From positions 423,312-487,311 of the forward strand of contig NZ_SAYT01000002.1 in NCBI RefSeq assembly GCF_004296575.1: 64,000 nucleotides of DNA, written 5' to 3'. Below the pieces are notes generated by a model. That model was not told the origin of the DNA, ran no database searches, and saw nothing but the letters and a program-made list of their open reading frames with translations. Origin of the DNA: Dyella amyloliquefaciens (GTDB taxonomy: Bacteria; Pseudomonadota; Gammaproteobacteria; Xanthomonadales; Rhodanobacteraceae). How positions within the stretch are numbered: position 1 is the stretch's first letter; the number at the start of each line of letters is the position of its first letter. Both the position numbers and the translations under genes were made by a program. This document shows positions 33,951-42,265 of the stretch, in pieces.

Positions 33951-34537
33951 AGCTCGAGAAAATTCTTGAGTAGACGGGCACCGACCTTGGCGGAGCGCTC
34001 CGGATGGAACTGCATGCCATGGAAGTTGCCCTGCGAGATCACGCAGGCGAACTCGTCGCCGTAATCGGTGGAGGCCAGCGCGTAGTCGCCCATGGGCACC
34101 GCATAGCTGTGCACGAAATACGCCCAGTCGTCGTCGCCCAGGCCATCGAGCAGCGGATGCTCGCGCTGGCGGCGCACGCGGTTCCACCCCATGTGAGGCA
34201 CGCGCAGGTCCGGCTGCTCCACAAAGCGGCTCACCGTGGCAGGTACCACGCCGAGGCAGGCGGTATCGCCCTCTTCCGAACGCTCGCACAGCAACTGCAT
34301 GCCCAGGCATACACCGAGCACCGGCTGGGTGAGCGACCGCATCAGCTCGACCAGGCCCAACTCACGCAACCGCGCCATGCCGGGACCGGCCGCGCCGACG
34401 CCCGGAAGAATCACCTTGTCGGCAGTTCGGATGGTCTCGGCGTCGGAGGTCAGCGCCGCATCCGCACCGAGTCGCCGCAAGGCGTAACGCACCGAACCGA
34501 TGTTCGTGCCACCCGCATCGACCAGCACGACGCCCAT
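33947..34537 (-). CDS. hisH: Imidazole glycerol phosphate synthase, glutaminase subunit
   Basis: Class I glutamine amidotransferase partner of HisF; 196 aa. The nucleophile elbow PVLGVCLGMQLL holds the catalytic Cys, and GMQFHPERSAKVG holds His and Glu. The start at 34537 ([20 protein letters not shown]) shares a base with the hisB stop (TAATG). The frame open upstream of it lies inside hisB and is not used. Confidence 0.97.
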   Translation of the reverse strand: MGVVLVDAGGTNIGSVRYALRRLGADAALTSDAETIRTADKVILPGVGAAGPGMARLRELGLVELMRSLTQPVLGVCLGMQLLCERSEEGDTACLGVVPATVSRFVEQPDLRVPHMGWNRVRRQREHPLLDGLGDDDWAYFVHSYAVPMGDYALASTDYGDEFACVISQGNFHGMQFHPERSAKVGARLLKNFLEL

Positions 34538-35601
34538 TACAGCGCTCCCTTGGTGCTCGGCAGTTCGCTGCCTTCGCGCCGGATCGCCTGGCGCAACGCA
34601 CGCGCGACCACCTTGAAGCAGGCCTCCACCATGTGATGCGCGTTGTCGCCCTGCACGCTCAAGTGCAGGTTGGCACCCAGCGTCTCGCACAGCGAGCGGA
34701 AGAAGTGCGGCACAAGCTCCGTGGGTATGTCGCCCACGCGCTCACGCGGGAACTGCCCTTCGAAGACGAAATAAGGGCGACCTGAAAGATCGAGCGCGGC
34801 GCTGGCCTGCGACTCGTCCATGGGCAGCACGAATCCGTAGCGGCCGATGCCACGCTTGTCACCCAGTGCCTGGCGTAAGGCCTGCCCGAGCGCGAGCGCG
34901 CAATCCTCGATTGTGTGGTGTTCGTCGATATGCGTATCGCCGTCGCATCCAAGGGCCAGTGCGAAACCGCCATGCTTGCCGATCTGCTCCAGCATGTGGT
35001 CGAAAAAGCCCAGGCCGGTGTGGATCTGCGGTTCGGCGAGCTTGTCCAGGTTCACGCTCACGGTGATGCGCGTCTCGCGCGTATTGCGTTCCACCGTGGC
35101 CATGCGCGGCGCATCGAGCAACTGGTGCGCGATCTCGTCCCAGCGCAACCCTTGGGGGCCGACGCGGAAGCCACGCACGCCCATGTTGGCAGCAAACTGC
35201 AGATCGGTCTCGCGATCGCCCACCATGGCCGACGCGGCGCGGCTCCAGCCGTCATCGGCCAGGTAGTGGCGCAGCATGCCCACGCCAGGCTTGCGCGTGT
35301 CCTTGTTCTCGTGCGGGAAGCTGCGATCGATCAATACCTCTCGCACCTTGACGCCCTGCGACGCAAGGATGCGCATCAGCAATTCGTGCGGACCGGTGAA
35401 ATCCGCCTCGGGGAAGCTGTCGGTGCCGAGGCCGTCCTGGTTGGTCACCATCACCAGCTCATAGCCGCCAGCCACGATGCGCTGCAACGCGGCGATCACG
35501 CCCGGCAGCAAGGCGAATTTCTCGAAGCTGTCGATCTGGAAATCTTCCGGCTCCTCGATGAGGCAACCGTCGCGATCGATAAACAGTATCTTGCGACTCA
35601 T
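34537..35601 (-). CDS. hisB: Bifunctional histidinol-phosphatase / imidazoleglycerol-phosphate dehydratase
   Basis: 354 aa fusion as in enterics. The N-terminal HAD phosphatase (about 1-165) has [18 protein letters not shown] and [18 protein letters not shown]. The C-terminal dehydratase (about 168-354) has [39 protein letters not shown] and a late [11 protein letters not shown]. His-rich motifs bind Mn2+. It overlaps hisC upstream (ATGA) and hisH downstream by one base. Confidence 0.97.
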   Translation of the reverse strand: MSRKILFIDRDGCLIEEPEDFQIDSFEKFALLPGVIAALQRIVAGGYELVMVTNQDGLGTDSFPEADFTGPHELLMRILASQGVKVREVLIDRSFPHENKDTRKPGVGMLRHYLADDGWSRAASAMVGDRETDLQFAANMGVRGFRVGPQGLRWDEIAHQLLDAPRMATVERNTRETRITVSVNLDKLAEPQIHTGLGFFDHMLEQIGKHGGFALALGCDGDTHIDEHHTIEDCALALGQALRQALGDKRGIGRYGFVLPMDESQASAALDLSGRPYFVFEGQFPRERVGDIPTELVPHFFRSLCETLGANLHLSVQGDNAHHMVEACFKVVARALRQAIRREGSELPSTKGAL

Positions 35602-36704
35602 GCGTGTTTACCCCATGCCGATCCATCGGCAAAACCCCGGCCATCCATGGCCGGACTCCTCAATACGGCGAGCAGACGGTCGTTTTCTTCCGCGCTACCA
35701 ATGGTGATGCGCAACGCGTCGCCCAGGTGTGGATAACGGCGTACATCGCGCACCACGATGCCGGCGTCGAGCAGGCTCTGGTAGACCGTCGCGGGATCGT
35801 CCCATCGCACGGCCAGAAAGTTGGCCTGCGAAGGCAGTACCGCGCGCACGCCTGGCAAGGCCGCGAGCGCCGCGGCCATCCGCTCGCGCTGCTCACGCAC
35901 GATGGCGATGTGCTGGCGCGCCTGCGCCTGCCCTTCGGCCGACAACGCCTGCAGGGCGAGCGCCACGCACGGCCGTGGCAGCGGGTACGGCGCGATGATG
36001 CGGCGAAGCAGTGCGATCACATCCTCGCCAGCCAGCAAGGTGCCGATGCGCGCACCAGCGAGCGCCCACGCCTTGGACAGTGTGCGCAGCACGGCGAGAT
36101 TGTCGTAGCGGTCGATCAGCGGCGCCGCGCTCAGCAGATCGGAGAATTCGATATAGGCCTCATCCACCACCAGCAAGGCGCGACCGGACAGCGACTGCGC
36201 GAGGCGCTCCACCTGGGCCAGCGTCACCTGCTGCCCGGTGGGATTGTTCGGCGCGCACACGAATACCAGCTTCACCGCCGGCGTCACCGCGGCCAGCACG
36301 GCGTCCACGTCCAGGGAGAAATCGTCGGCCAGCGGAATCTCCACGACCGCCGCGTTCTGGATACGCGCGCATACCGCATACATGCCGAACGTCGGTGGCT
36401 GGATCGCGATGGCATCCTGGCCGGCGCGGCAGAACGCGCGCACCAGCAGGTCGATGGCCTCGTCACTGCCCCTCCCCACCAGCACCTGTGTCAGGCGCAC
36501 GCCATACAGCGTCGCCAGCGCTTCGATCAGCGCCGGCGGCTGCGGCTCGGGATAGCGGTTGCACTCCAGCGCATCGCCGCCGGGCGACGCCCAGGAGGAC
36601 TCGTTGGCGTTGAGCAGGATCGCGCCGCCGCTCGCCTCCATGCGCGCGGAGGAATACGGCTGCATGGCGCGGATCTCGGGCCGGGCAATGTCCACGATGC
36701 TCAT
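35598..36704 (-). CDS. hisC: Histidinol-phosphate aminotransferase
   Basis: PLP enzyme of histidine synthesis, fold type I, 368 aa from [20 protein letters not shown] at 36704. Motifs are [35 protein letters not shown] and the Schiff-base Lys in [15 protein letters not shown]. The start overlaps the hisD stop (ATGA). The long frame reaching 37541 is hisD in another phase. Confidence 0.97.
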   Translation of the reverse strand: MSIVDIARPEIRAMQPYSSARMEASGGAILLNANESSWASPGGDALECNRYPEPQPPALIEALATLYGVRLTQVLVGRGSDEAIDLLVRAFCRAGQDAIAIQPPTFGMYAVCARIQNAAVVEIPLADDFSLDVDAVLAAVTPAVKLVFVCAPNNPTGQQVTLAQVERLAQSLSGRALLVVDEAYIEFSDLLSAAPLIDRYDNLAVLRTLSKAWALAGARIGTLLAGEDVIALLRRIIAPYPLPRPCVALALQALSAEGQAQARQHIAIVREQRERMAAALAALPGVRAVLPSQANFLAVRWDDPATVYQSLLDAGIVVRDVRRYPHLGDALRITIGSAEENDRLLAVLRSPAMDGRGFADGSAWGKHA

Positions 36705-38008
36705 GCTGCCGTCTCCAGCGCGGCGAGGCGCAAGGTGACGGCGCGGCGGTGCGCTTCCAGTTGTTCGGCAGCGGCCAGAGTCGCCGTGCATGGACCAATC
36801 TCGCGCAAACCGGCGGGCGACAACTCCTGCACGGTGATCTGCTTCTGGAAACTCGCCACGGATACCCCGCTGTAGCTGCGTGCATAGCCGTAAGTCGGCA
36901 GCACATGGTTGCTGCCGCTGCAGTAGTCGCCTACCGATTCGGGCGTCCAGGCGCCGAGGAACACCGAGCCGGCGCTCTGCACGCCCGCCAGCAGTTCGCG
37001 CGGCTGCTCCACCTGCAGGATCAGGTGCTCCGGCGCATAGCGATTGCTCACTTCCACCGCCTGCGCCAGCGAGGACACCGCGATCAGTCGGCTCTGCGAC
37101 AAGGCCTGCTTGGCGATATCCGCGCGCGGCAGCACGGCGCACTGTTGGGCCACCTCTGCCTCGACCGCATCCAGCAGCGCCTGAGAAGGACTCAGTAGGA
37201 TCACCTGCGAATCCGGACCGTGTTCGGCCTGGGACAGCAGGTCGGCGGCGACGAAGGCTGCGTTGGCCTGCTCGTCCGCAATCACCAGCACTTCCGATGG
37301 ACCTGCGGGCATGTCGATGGCAGCGCCGTCCGGGTCGGCCGACACCTGCAGCTTCGCCTCGGTCACCCAGGCGTTGCCGGGGCCAAACAGCTTGTCGCAC
37401 TTGGGCACCGATTCCGTGCCGTAGGCCATCGCCGCGATTGCCTGCGCACCACCCAGCTTGAATACCTTGTGCACGCCGGTGATGCGCGCCGCGTAAAGCA
37501 CGGCCTCGTCGCAGCGCCCATCGGCGCGGGCTGGCGAACACAGCACCACCTCGGTACAGCCAGCGATACGCGCAGGCACACCCAGCATCAGCGCTGTGGA
37601 AGGCAGTGGCGCGCTGCCTGCCGGCACATAAAGGCCGACACGATTGATGGGACGCAGCACGCGCTCGACGCGCACGCCGTTGGCCGTGTCCAGCGCCACG
37701 GGCTGGGGGGCGGCCGCGCGGTGGAATGCTTCGATGCGCGTGGCGGCTTCGTCGATGGCAGCCTTCAGTTCCGGCGCCAGACGGGCTTCGGCTTCACGTA
37801 TCTCCTGTGCCGATACTTCGATGGCGTCGAGCGTGCAGCGGTCGTAACGCGCGCTGAGCTCGCGCAGGGCCTGGTCACCGTCAGCGCGTACGCGCGCAAC
37901 GATCTGCTCCACACCGTTACGCAGGGTCTCGGCGCGCGACTGCGCCGGACGAGCCAGCGCCGCGCGGCGCGCCACGTTGTCGAGGGCATTCCAATCAAGG
38001 CGGTTCAT
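36701..38008 (-). CDS. hisD: Histidinol dehydrogenase
   Basis: Zn- and NAD-dependent last enzyme of histidine synthesis, oxidising histidinol to histidine; 435 aa. [35 protein letters not shown], the [20 protein letters not shown] block, [13 protein letters not shown] (Zn/catalytic region) and [13 protein letters not shown] are diagnostic. It begins 27 bases after hisG, the only gap in the front half of the operon. Confidence 0.97.
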   Translation of the reverse strand: MNRLDWNALDNVARRAALARPAQSRAETLRNGVEQIVARVRADGDQALRELSARYDRCTLDAIEVSAQEIREAEARLAPELKAAIDEAATRIEAFHRAAAPQPVALDTANGVRVERVLRPINRVGLYVPAGSAPLPSTALMLGVPARIAGCTEVVLCSPARADGRCDEAVLYAARITGVHKVFKLGGAQAIAAMAYGTESVPKCDKLFGPGNAWVTEAKLQVSADPDGAAIDMPAGPSEVLVIADEQANAAFVAADLLSQAEHGPDSQVILLSPSQALLDAVEAEVAQQCAVLPRADIAKQALSQSRLIAVSSLAQAVEVSNRYAPEHLILQVEQPRELLAGVQSAGSVFLGAWTPESVGDYCSGSNHVLPTYGYARSYSGVSVASFQKQITVQELSPAGLREIGPCTATLAAAEQLEAHRRAVTLRLAALETAA

Positions 38009-38035
38009 GACGTTCTACCTTTCAATCCGCCTGCA

Positions 38036-38929
38036 TCACGCAAGCATCTTCTCGACCGGCAGCACCAACATCTCGCGTGCACCGGCCTTCTTGATCTCTT
38101 CGAGCTGTCGCCAGCTCACTTCGCCCGCGCACAGCGCCTGCAGCATCAGCTGGTCGGGCTGGCCAGCCACCGGCAGCAGGGTCGGCTGCGGACCGCCGGG
38201 CAACAGGCGGATCACCGCGTCCAATGCGTTGCGTGAGGTCTGCAGCAGCAGGAGGCGCGATTCGCGTACCTGGATCACGCCATCGAGGCGCTTGAGCAGC
38301 AGGTCGATCATGTCGCCACGCTCGTCAGTGGGCAGTGACGCAGGCCCCGCCAGTACGGCTTCGCTTTCCAGCAGCACGTCGGCTTCGCGCAGCTGATTGG
38401 CCACCAGCGTGCCGCCGCTCTGCACGAGATCGCAGATGGCATCGGCGGTACCGAGGCGCGGAGCGATCTCCACCGAGCCGGCCAGTGTCACCACGCCAGC
38501 GTCCACGCCCTGCGTACGCAGCCATTCACCGAGCAGGCCCGGATACGACGTGGCAATGCGCATGCCCTGCAGTTGCGCGGGTTCGCGATAGTCCAGTTCC
38601 TGCGGCACGGCGATCGAAAGACGGCAACGCCCGAAACCCAGCGAACGCCATTCGGCCAGCGCCGGTCCTTCCCGTCCGGTGGTGTACTGGAACTCGCTGA
38701 GCACATTGCGGCCCACGATGCCCAGGTCGCACACGCCCTGCGCGATCAGGCCGGGGATGTCGTCGTCACGCACCAGCAACAGGTCGACAGGCTCGCCCTC
38801 GCCGAACAGGAACAGCTTGTCGCGGCTCTGGCGGAACGAAAGGCCGCAACGGTTGAGCAGTTCCAGCGCCGGCTCGGTGAGGCGGCCGGACTTCTGCATC
38901 GCTATACGTAGTCGATCCCGCGGTTTCAT
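38036..38929 (-). CDS. hisG: ATP phosphoribosyltransferase (long form)
   Basis: First and feedback-regulated step of histidine synthesis; 297 aa, the long HisG with a C-terminal ACT-like histidine-binding domain, so no HisZ is needed. The start at 38929 (MKPRDRLRIAMQKSGRLTEP) is family-typical; DLGIVGRNVLSEF and the PRPP motif ADAICDLVQSGGTL follow. It overlaps the regulator upstream by 4 bases, so its translation follows that gene. Confidence 0.96.
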   Translation of the reverse strand: MKPRDRLRIAMQKSGRLTEPALELLNRCGLSFRQSRDKLFLFGEGEPVDLLLVRDDDIPGLIAQGVCDLGIVGRNVLSEFQYTTGREGPALAEWRSLGFGRCRLSIAVPQELDYREPAQLQGMRIATSYPGLLGEWLRTQGVDAGVVTLAGSVEIAPRLGTADAICDLVQSGGTLVANQLREADVLLESEAVLAGPASLPTDERGDMIDLLLKRLDGVIQVRESRLLLLQTSRNALDAVIRLLPGGPQPTLLPVAGQPDQLMLQALCAGEVSWRQLEEIKKAGAREMLVLPVEKMLA

Positions 38930-39273
38930 GCCTTGACCTTCTTGCTGGTTGCCTTGCCGGCCGCGCGGCGGCGGGCAGCGCGGGCGGCGGCGGCGAGGTA
39001 GCCGCCATTGCCCTGATTGAGGAAACGCGCCACGCGCCCGATGGTGGTGATGCTCACCGCGGTCCGCTCGTGGATCTCGCGATAGGCCACGCCATCGAGC
39101 AGGTACGGCACCACGCGCCAGCGATCCACCAGCACCTCCAGCTCGGCCGGTGTGCACAGGTCATGCAGGAAGGCGGACATCTCCTCGGCGTTCTTCAGCG
39201 AGAGCAAAGCCTCGCAAAGACTGAGCTCGGCGGACTCGGCGGGGGTTTCGGGATCGAGCGATCGGCGCTTCAT
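38926..39273 (-). CDS. TrpR/YerC-family regulator heading the his operon
   Basis: 115 aa helix-turn-helix protein of the TrpR-like YerC/YecD family. LCTPAELEVLVDRWRVVPYL and the HTH YREIHERTAVSITTIGRVAR are seen, followed by a Lys/Arg-rich tail (ARRRAAGKATSKKVKA). It is the first gene of the operon and overlaps hisG by 4 bases. A near-perfect 20-bp palindrome ends 2 bases from its start codon. The likely role is a histidine-responsive repressor of its own operon; I recall such a regulator (HisR) being proposed for Xanthomonadales but cannot verify it here. Confidence 0.85.
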   Translation of the reverse strand: MKRRSLDPETPAESAELSLCEALLSLKNAEEMSAFLHDLCTPAELEVLVDRWRVVPYLLDGVAYREIHERTAVSITTIGRVARFLNQGNGGYLAAAARAARRRAAGKATSKKVKA

Positions 39274-39275
39274 AA

Positions 39276-39295
39276 TGTACTAATGCGTTAATACA
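39276..39295. promoter_or_regulatory. Candidate operator of the his operon
   Basis: TGTACTAATGCGTTAATACA reads as TGTA-TAA-GC-TTA-TACA with 16 of 20 positions symmetric. It lies just 2 bases upstream of the regulator's ATG, and no Shine-Dalgarno is visible there, so the transcript may be leaderless with the palindrome over its -10 region. The rest of the gap, 39296-39418, shows nothing else. Confidence 0.7.
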
Positions 39296-39418
39296 ATGGA
39301 GCGCATCATACGCGACGCGATGCAGTGCAGCAACCGTGCAAATCGAACGGGCACGCCCGTCGTTAAGCGAGCGACCCGCAGTCGTGGTTTCTTGCGTCGA
39401 CGACACAGCCGTCGCCCT

Positions 39419-39501
39419 TGTAGGAGCGCACCCAGTGCGCGATAAGCCTACGAAGCGGTGACGCCGGGACGTTGCGGTTGCCCACTGGGTGGGCTCCTAC
39501 A
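39419..39501. repeat. REPIN-like inverted repeat, one arm decayed (locus E)
   Basis: The left arm TGTAGGAGCGCACCCAGTGC onward (39419-39442) is consensus. The right arm at 39480-39501 (GCCCACTGGGTGGGCTCCTA) has several changes. It lies between the his operon promoter and the marR operator. Confidence 0.75.
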
Positions 39502-39575
39502 GGAGGTTTCGTGGCTAGATTCGCCAGACCCTCTCATTCACACCCTTTCCCCGGCCCGCCTGCCCAGCTATATTA

Positions 39576-39594
39576 GATAGGTAGCCTACCTATC
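39576..39594. promoter_or_regulatory. MarR-type operator
   Basis: GATAGGTAGCCTACCTATC has 9-bp perfect arms around one central base and lies 18 bases upstream of the marR start. Palindromes of this size at this place are usual MarR autoregulatory sites controlling both marR and the pump. Confidence 0.75.
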
Positions 39595-39612
39595 AAGCTG
39601 GAGAAGCCAGCC

Positions 39613-40047
39613 ATGCCCGCCATCACCAGCGATGCCCGCCTGCTGGCCGAAGAACTGCGCACGCCTCTGCGCCGGATCTACCGGCAGCTGCGCCGCGATG
39701 CCAACGACGACGGCATTCCGCCGCTGCGCAAACAGCTGCTGATCGCCATCATCGACCACCCTGGCATCGGCGTCGGCGACCTGGCTCGGCAGGAGAACCT
39801 GCGCAGCCCGACCATCAGCGGCCATATCAATGCGATGGTCGCCGCCGGCCTGGTGAAGCGCACCGAACCCGCTTCGGGAGACCGTCGTCGCGTGGGCCTG
39901 ATCGCCACCGCTCAGGCGAACGACGCCATCGAAGCTCATCGCAAGCGCCGCACCGACCGGCTGGCGCAGGCGCTGGCCAATCTTCCGCCCGAATCGCGCC
40001 ATGCCATCCGAGCCGCCATTCCGGCCTTGAACGAACTGGATCTATGA
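39613..40047 (+). CDS. MarR-family transcriptional regulator
   Basis: 144 aa winged-helix protein. The recognition region LRKQLLIAIIDHPGIGVGDL, then RSPTISGHINAMVAAGLVKR and the wing EPASGDRRRVGLIATA fit MarR. It is first in a three-gene unit and its stop overlaps the efflux-pump start (ATGA). Such regulators usually repress the linked pump and are released by the pump's phenolic or aromatic substrate. The palindrome just upstream is its probable site. Confidence 0.9.
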   Translation: MPAITSDARLLAEELRTPLRRIYRQLRRDANDDGIPPLRKQLLIAIIDHPGIGVGDLARQENLRSPTISGHINAMVAAGLVKRTEPASGDRRRVGLIATAQANDAIEAHRKRRTDRLAQALANLPPESRHAIRAAIPALNELDL

Positions 40048-41558
40048 CATCCCCGCACACCGATACCACGGTCATCCCCACCGAGCGCGAGGTACGCCAA
40101 GTCTTCATCGGGCTGATCATCATGCTGGCGCTCGGCGCTATCGACCAAAGCATCGTGGCCACCGCCCTTCCCCGTATCGTCAGTGACCTCGGCGGCATCA
40201 GCCACCTGTCCTGGGTGGTCACCGCCTACGTGCTCGCTTCCACCGCGACCATGCCGCTGTACGGCAAGCTCAGCGACCAGTACGGCCGCAAGCCGATGGT
40301 GTACGTGGCCGTGATCACCTTCCTGCTCGGCTCGGTGCTGAGCGGCGCCTCGCGCAACCTGGTCGAGCTGATCGTGTTCCGTGCCGTGCAGGGCCTGGGC
40401 GCGGGTGGCCTGGTGCCGCTGGCGCAGATCATCATCGGCGACATGCTCACGCCGACCCGCCGCGGACGCTGGCAAGGCGTGATCGCCGCGATCTTCGCCA
40501 TCTGCAGCGTGCTCGGCCCGCTGCTCGGCGGCGTCATCACCGACCTGCTGTCATGGCACTGGATCTTCTACATCAACCTGCCCGTTGGCGCGGTAGCGAT
40601 GGTGATGATCGGGCGCGCCTTGCGCCAATACACGCCACTGCATGCGCGACGCATTGACTACATCGGCTCGGTGCTGATGACGGTGGCGACCGTGGCCTTC
40701 CTGCTGGTGCTGACCCTGGGCGGATCGACGTGGCCATGGTTCTCCATGCCACTCGGCGGCATGGCGATCCTCGCATTGGTATGCGGCGTGCTGTTCGTGC
40801 GTCATGTGCAGCACGAGCCCGAGCCGGTGCTTCCGCTGGGCTTGTTCCACAACCGGCTGTTCGTTATCGCCAGCTCAGTGATGGCGATGACCTTCATGGG
40901 CCTGATGGGTGCCAGCCTGTTTTTCCCGCTGTTCTTCCAGCTGGTGATGGGCGCAAGTCCGGCCAAGTCGGGCCTGCTGATCGGGCCGCTGATGATCGGC
41001 ATGGCGGCATCGTCACTGTTCAATGGTCGCGTGCTGCTGCGCGCAGGACGCTACAAGCCCGCGCAGATCACCGGACTGGCCGGTGCCGCGCTCGCTTTCG
41101 CCGTACTCACCTGGGGCGCAGCAACGTCGCAGAGCCTCGCGGTAATCGAGCCGGCGATCCTCGCGCTGGGTCTTGGCCTGGGACTGGTGATGCCGAACAT
41201 GACCATCGCCGTGCAGAACGCACTGGCGCCCCTCCATCGTGGTGTCGGCACGGCCACGCTGGCGTTCTTCCGCTCATTGGGCGGACTGATCGGCGTCGCA
41301 GGTTCCGGTGCGATCCTCGCCTGGCAGCTGCGGGCTCACGGCGGCACGGCGGCGGTCACGCCATTGCCCGGCGAAGGCGGTGCGACGTTCGACTGGTCAC
41401 ATGCCGCGAGCACTGCGGTACCGCTGTACCGGCATGCCATCACCACGACCTTCCTGGTGGGCACTTGCGTGATCGCCTGCGCATTCCTGCTCATCCTGCT
41501 TATGCCGGAGCTGCCGCTGCGCGATCATCACAGCGCACCGGCCGCTGCCGGCGATTGA
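40044..41558 (+). CDS. MFS multidrug efflux transporter, DHA2 (14-TM) type
   Basis: 504 aa. Motif A is seen in GKLSDQYGRKPMVYVA, motif D1 in DQSIVATALPRIVSDLGGIS and motif C in AIFAICSVLGPLLGGVITDL. Length and about 14 helices place it in the DHA2 (EmrB/LfrA-like) drug:H+ antiporters. There is no adjacent membrane-fusion protein, so it probably works as a single inner-membrane pump. It is coupled to marR by a 4-base overlap. The substrate is unknown. Confidence 0.9.
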   Translation: MTSPHTDTTVIPTEREVRQVFIGLIIMLALGAIDQSIVATALPRIVSDLGGISHLSWVVTAYVLASTATMPLYGKLSDQYGRKPMVYVAVITFLLGSVLSGASRNLVELIVFRAVQGLGAGGLVPLAQIIIGDMLTPTRRGRWQGVIAAIFAICSVLGPLLGGVITDLLSWHWIFYINLPVGAVAMVMIGRALRQYTPLHARRIDYIGSVLMTVATVAFLLVLTLGGSTWPWFSMPLGGMAILALVCGVLFVRHVQHEPEPVLPLGLFHNRLFVIASSVMAMTFMGLMGASLFFPLFFQLVMGASPAKSGLLIGPLMIGMAASSLFNGRVLLRAGRYKPAQITGLAGAALAFAVLTWGAATSQSLAVIEPAILALGLGLGLVMPNMTIAVQNALAPLHRGVGTATLAFFRSLGGLIGVAGSGAILAWQLRAHGGTAAVTPLPGEGGATFDWSHAASTAVPLYRHAITTTFLVGTCVIACAFLLILLMPELPLRDHHSAPAAAGD

Positions 41559-41577
41559 AGCCAGGGAAAGGATCACG

Positions 41578-42198
41578 ATGGACAGGCATCACCATGCGCC
41601 ACTGCAACGACTGTCCATCGCCCTGCTCTGCACCGCCGTCGCCGCGTTTGCGCTGACGGCCGGCACGCTGCAGTTCACGCGCATCGATCTCGACCCCATC
41701 GCGATGCCGCTCAGCACCTATCTGCGCGGCCCCGGTGGATTCTGGTTGCGCGATGCCTACTACCTGATGGCGGCATCCCTCGCCGTGTTCGCCTTCGCCG
41801 GCTATCGCGCGATGGCGAATGCCTCACGCAGCGTACTGGCCAGCGCGCTTTTCATGATCGCGGCCGTGGCGCTACCGGTCGTGGCTTATACGGTGTTGTT
41901 CGAAAACACCGCCCAGGAAAATCTTGCACGGCTGGTGCATGGCCTGGCGGCGCAGGCCACCTTTCTTTGCCTCGTCATGGGCATGCTGCTGTGGTCTTCG
42001 CGCTGGCAACAACAGGAAAGCACACATGCGCGGCGAGCAGGCGTCGTGCTTGCCTGGCTCGCTTTCGTGCAGATGTGGGTGCTGGCGCTATGGAAGGATC
42101 TGCCGCCCGGCCTTACCCAGAAACTGCTGATCGTGCTGATCCTGCTCTGGCTGGGGTGGGCGGCGTGGCAGCTGCGGCGGGAACAGAGGCGAGATTGA
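41578..42198 (+). CDS. DUF998-like integral membrane protein
   Basis: 206 aa with six predicted helices. DLDPIAMPLSTYLRGPGGFW after helix 1 is typical of DUF998 proteins, whose function is unknown. The start is 19 bases after the pump stop with GGGAAAGG upstream, so it is likely the third gene of the marR unit. It may modify or support the exported compound's membrane effects; that is only a guess. Confidence 0.75.
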   Translation: MDRHHHAPLQRLSIALLCTAVAAFALTAGTLQFTRIDLDPIAMPLSTYLRGPGGFWLRDAYYLMAASLAVFAFAGYRAMANASRSVLASALFMIAAVALPVVAYTVLFENTAQENLARLVHGLAAQATFLCLVMGMLLWSSRWQQQESTHARRAGVVLAWLAFVQMWVLALWKDLPPGLTQKLLIVLILLWLGWAAWQLRREQRRD

Positions 42199-42199
42199 A

Positions 42200-42258
42200 T
42201 CGCGCACTGGGTGCGCTCCTACAGGGAAAACTCGCTGTAGGAGCGACCTAGTACGAGA
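42200..42258. repeat. REPIN-like arms in inverted order (locus F)
   Basis: TCGCGCACTGGGTGCGCTCC onward at 42200-42223 begins one base after the DUF998 stop. A diverged opposite arm (TGTAGGAGCGACCTAGTACG) follows at 42236-42258. The arms point outward, unlike the other loci, and the second is decayed. Confidence 0.7.
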
Positions 42259-42265
42259 CCTTTTG

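Noticed and set aside
38926..39300. A histidine leader peptide (run of His codons) before hisG
   Set aside because: None seen; the operon starts directly with the regulator gene and its palindrome.
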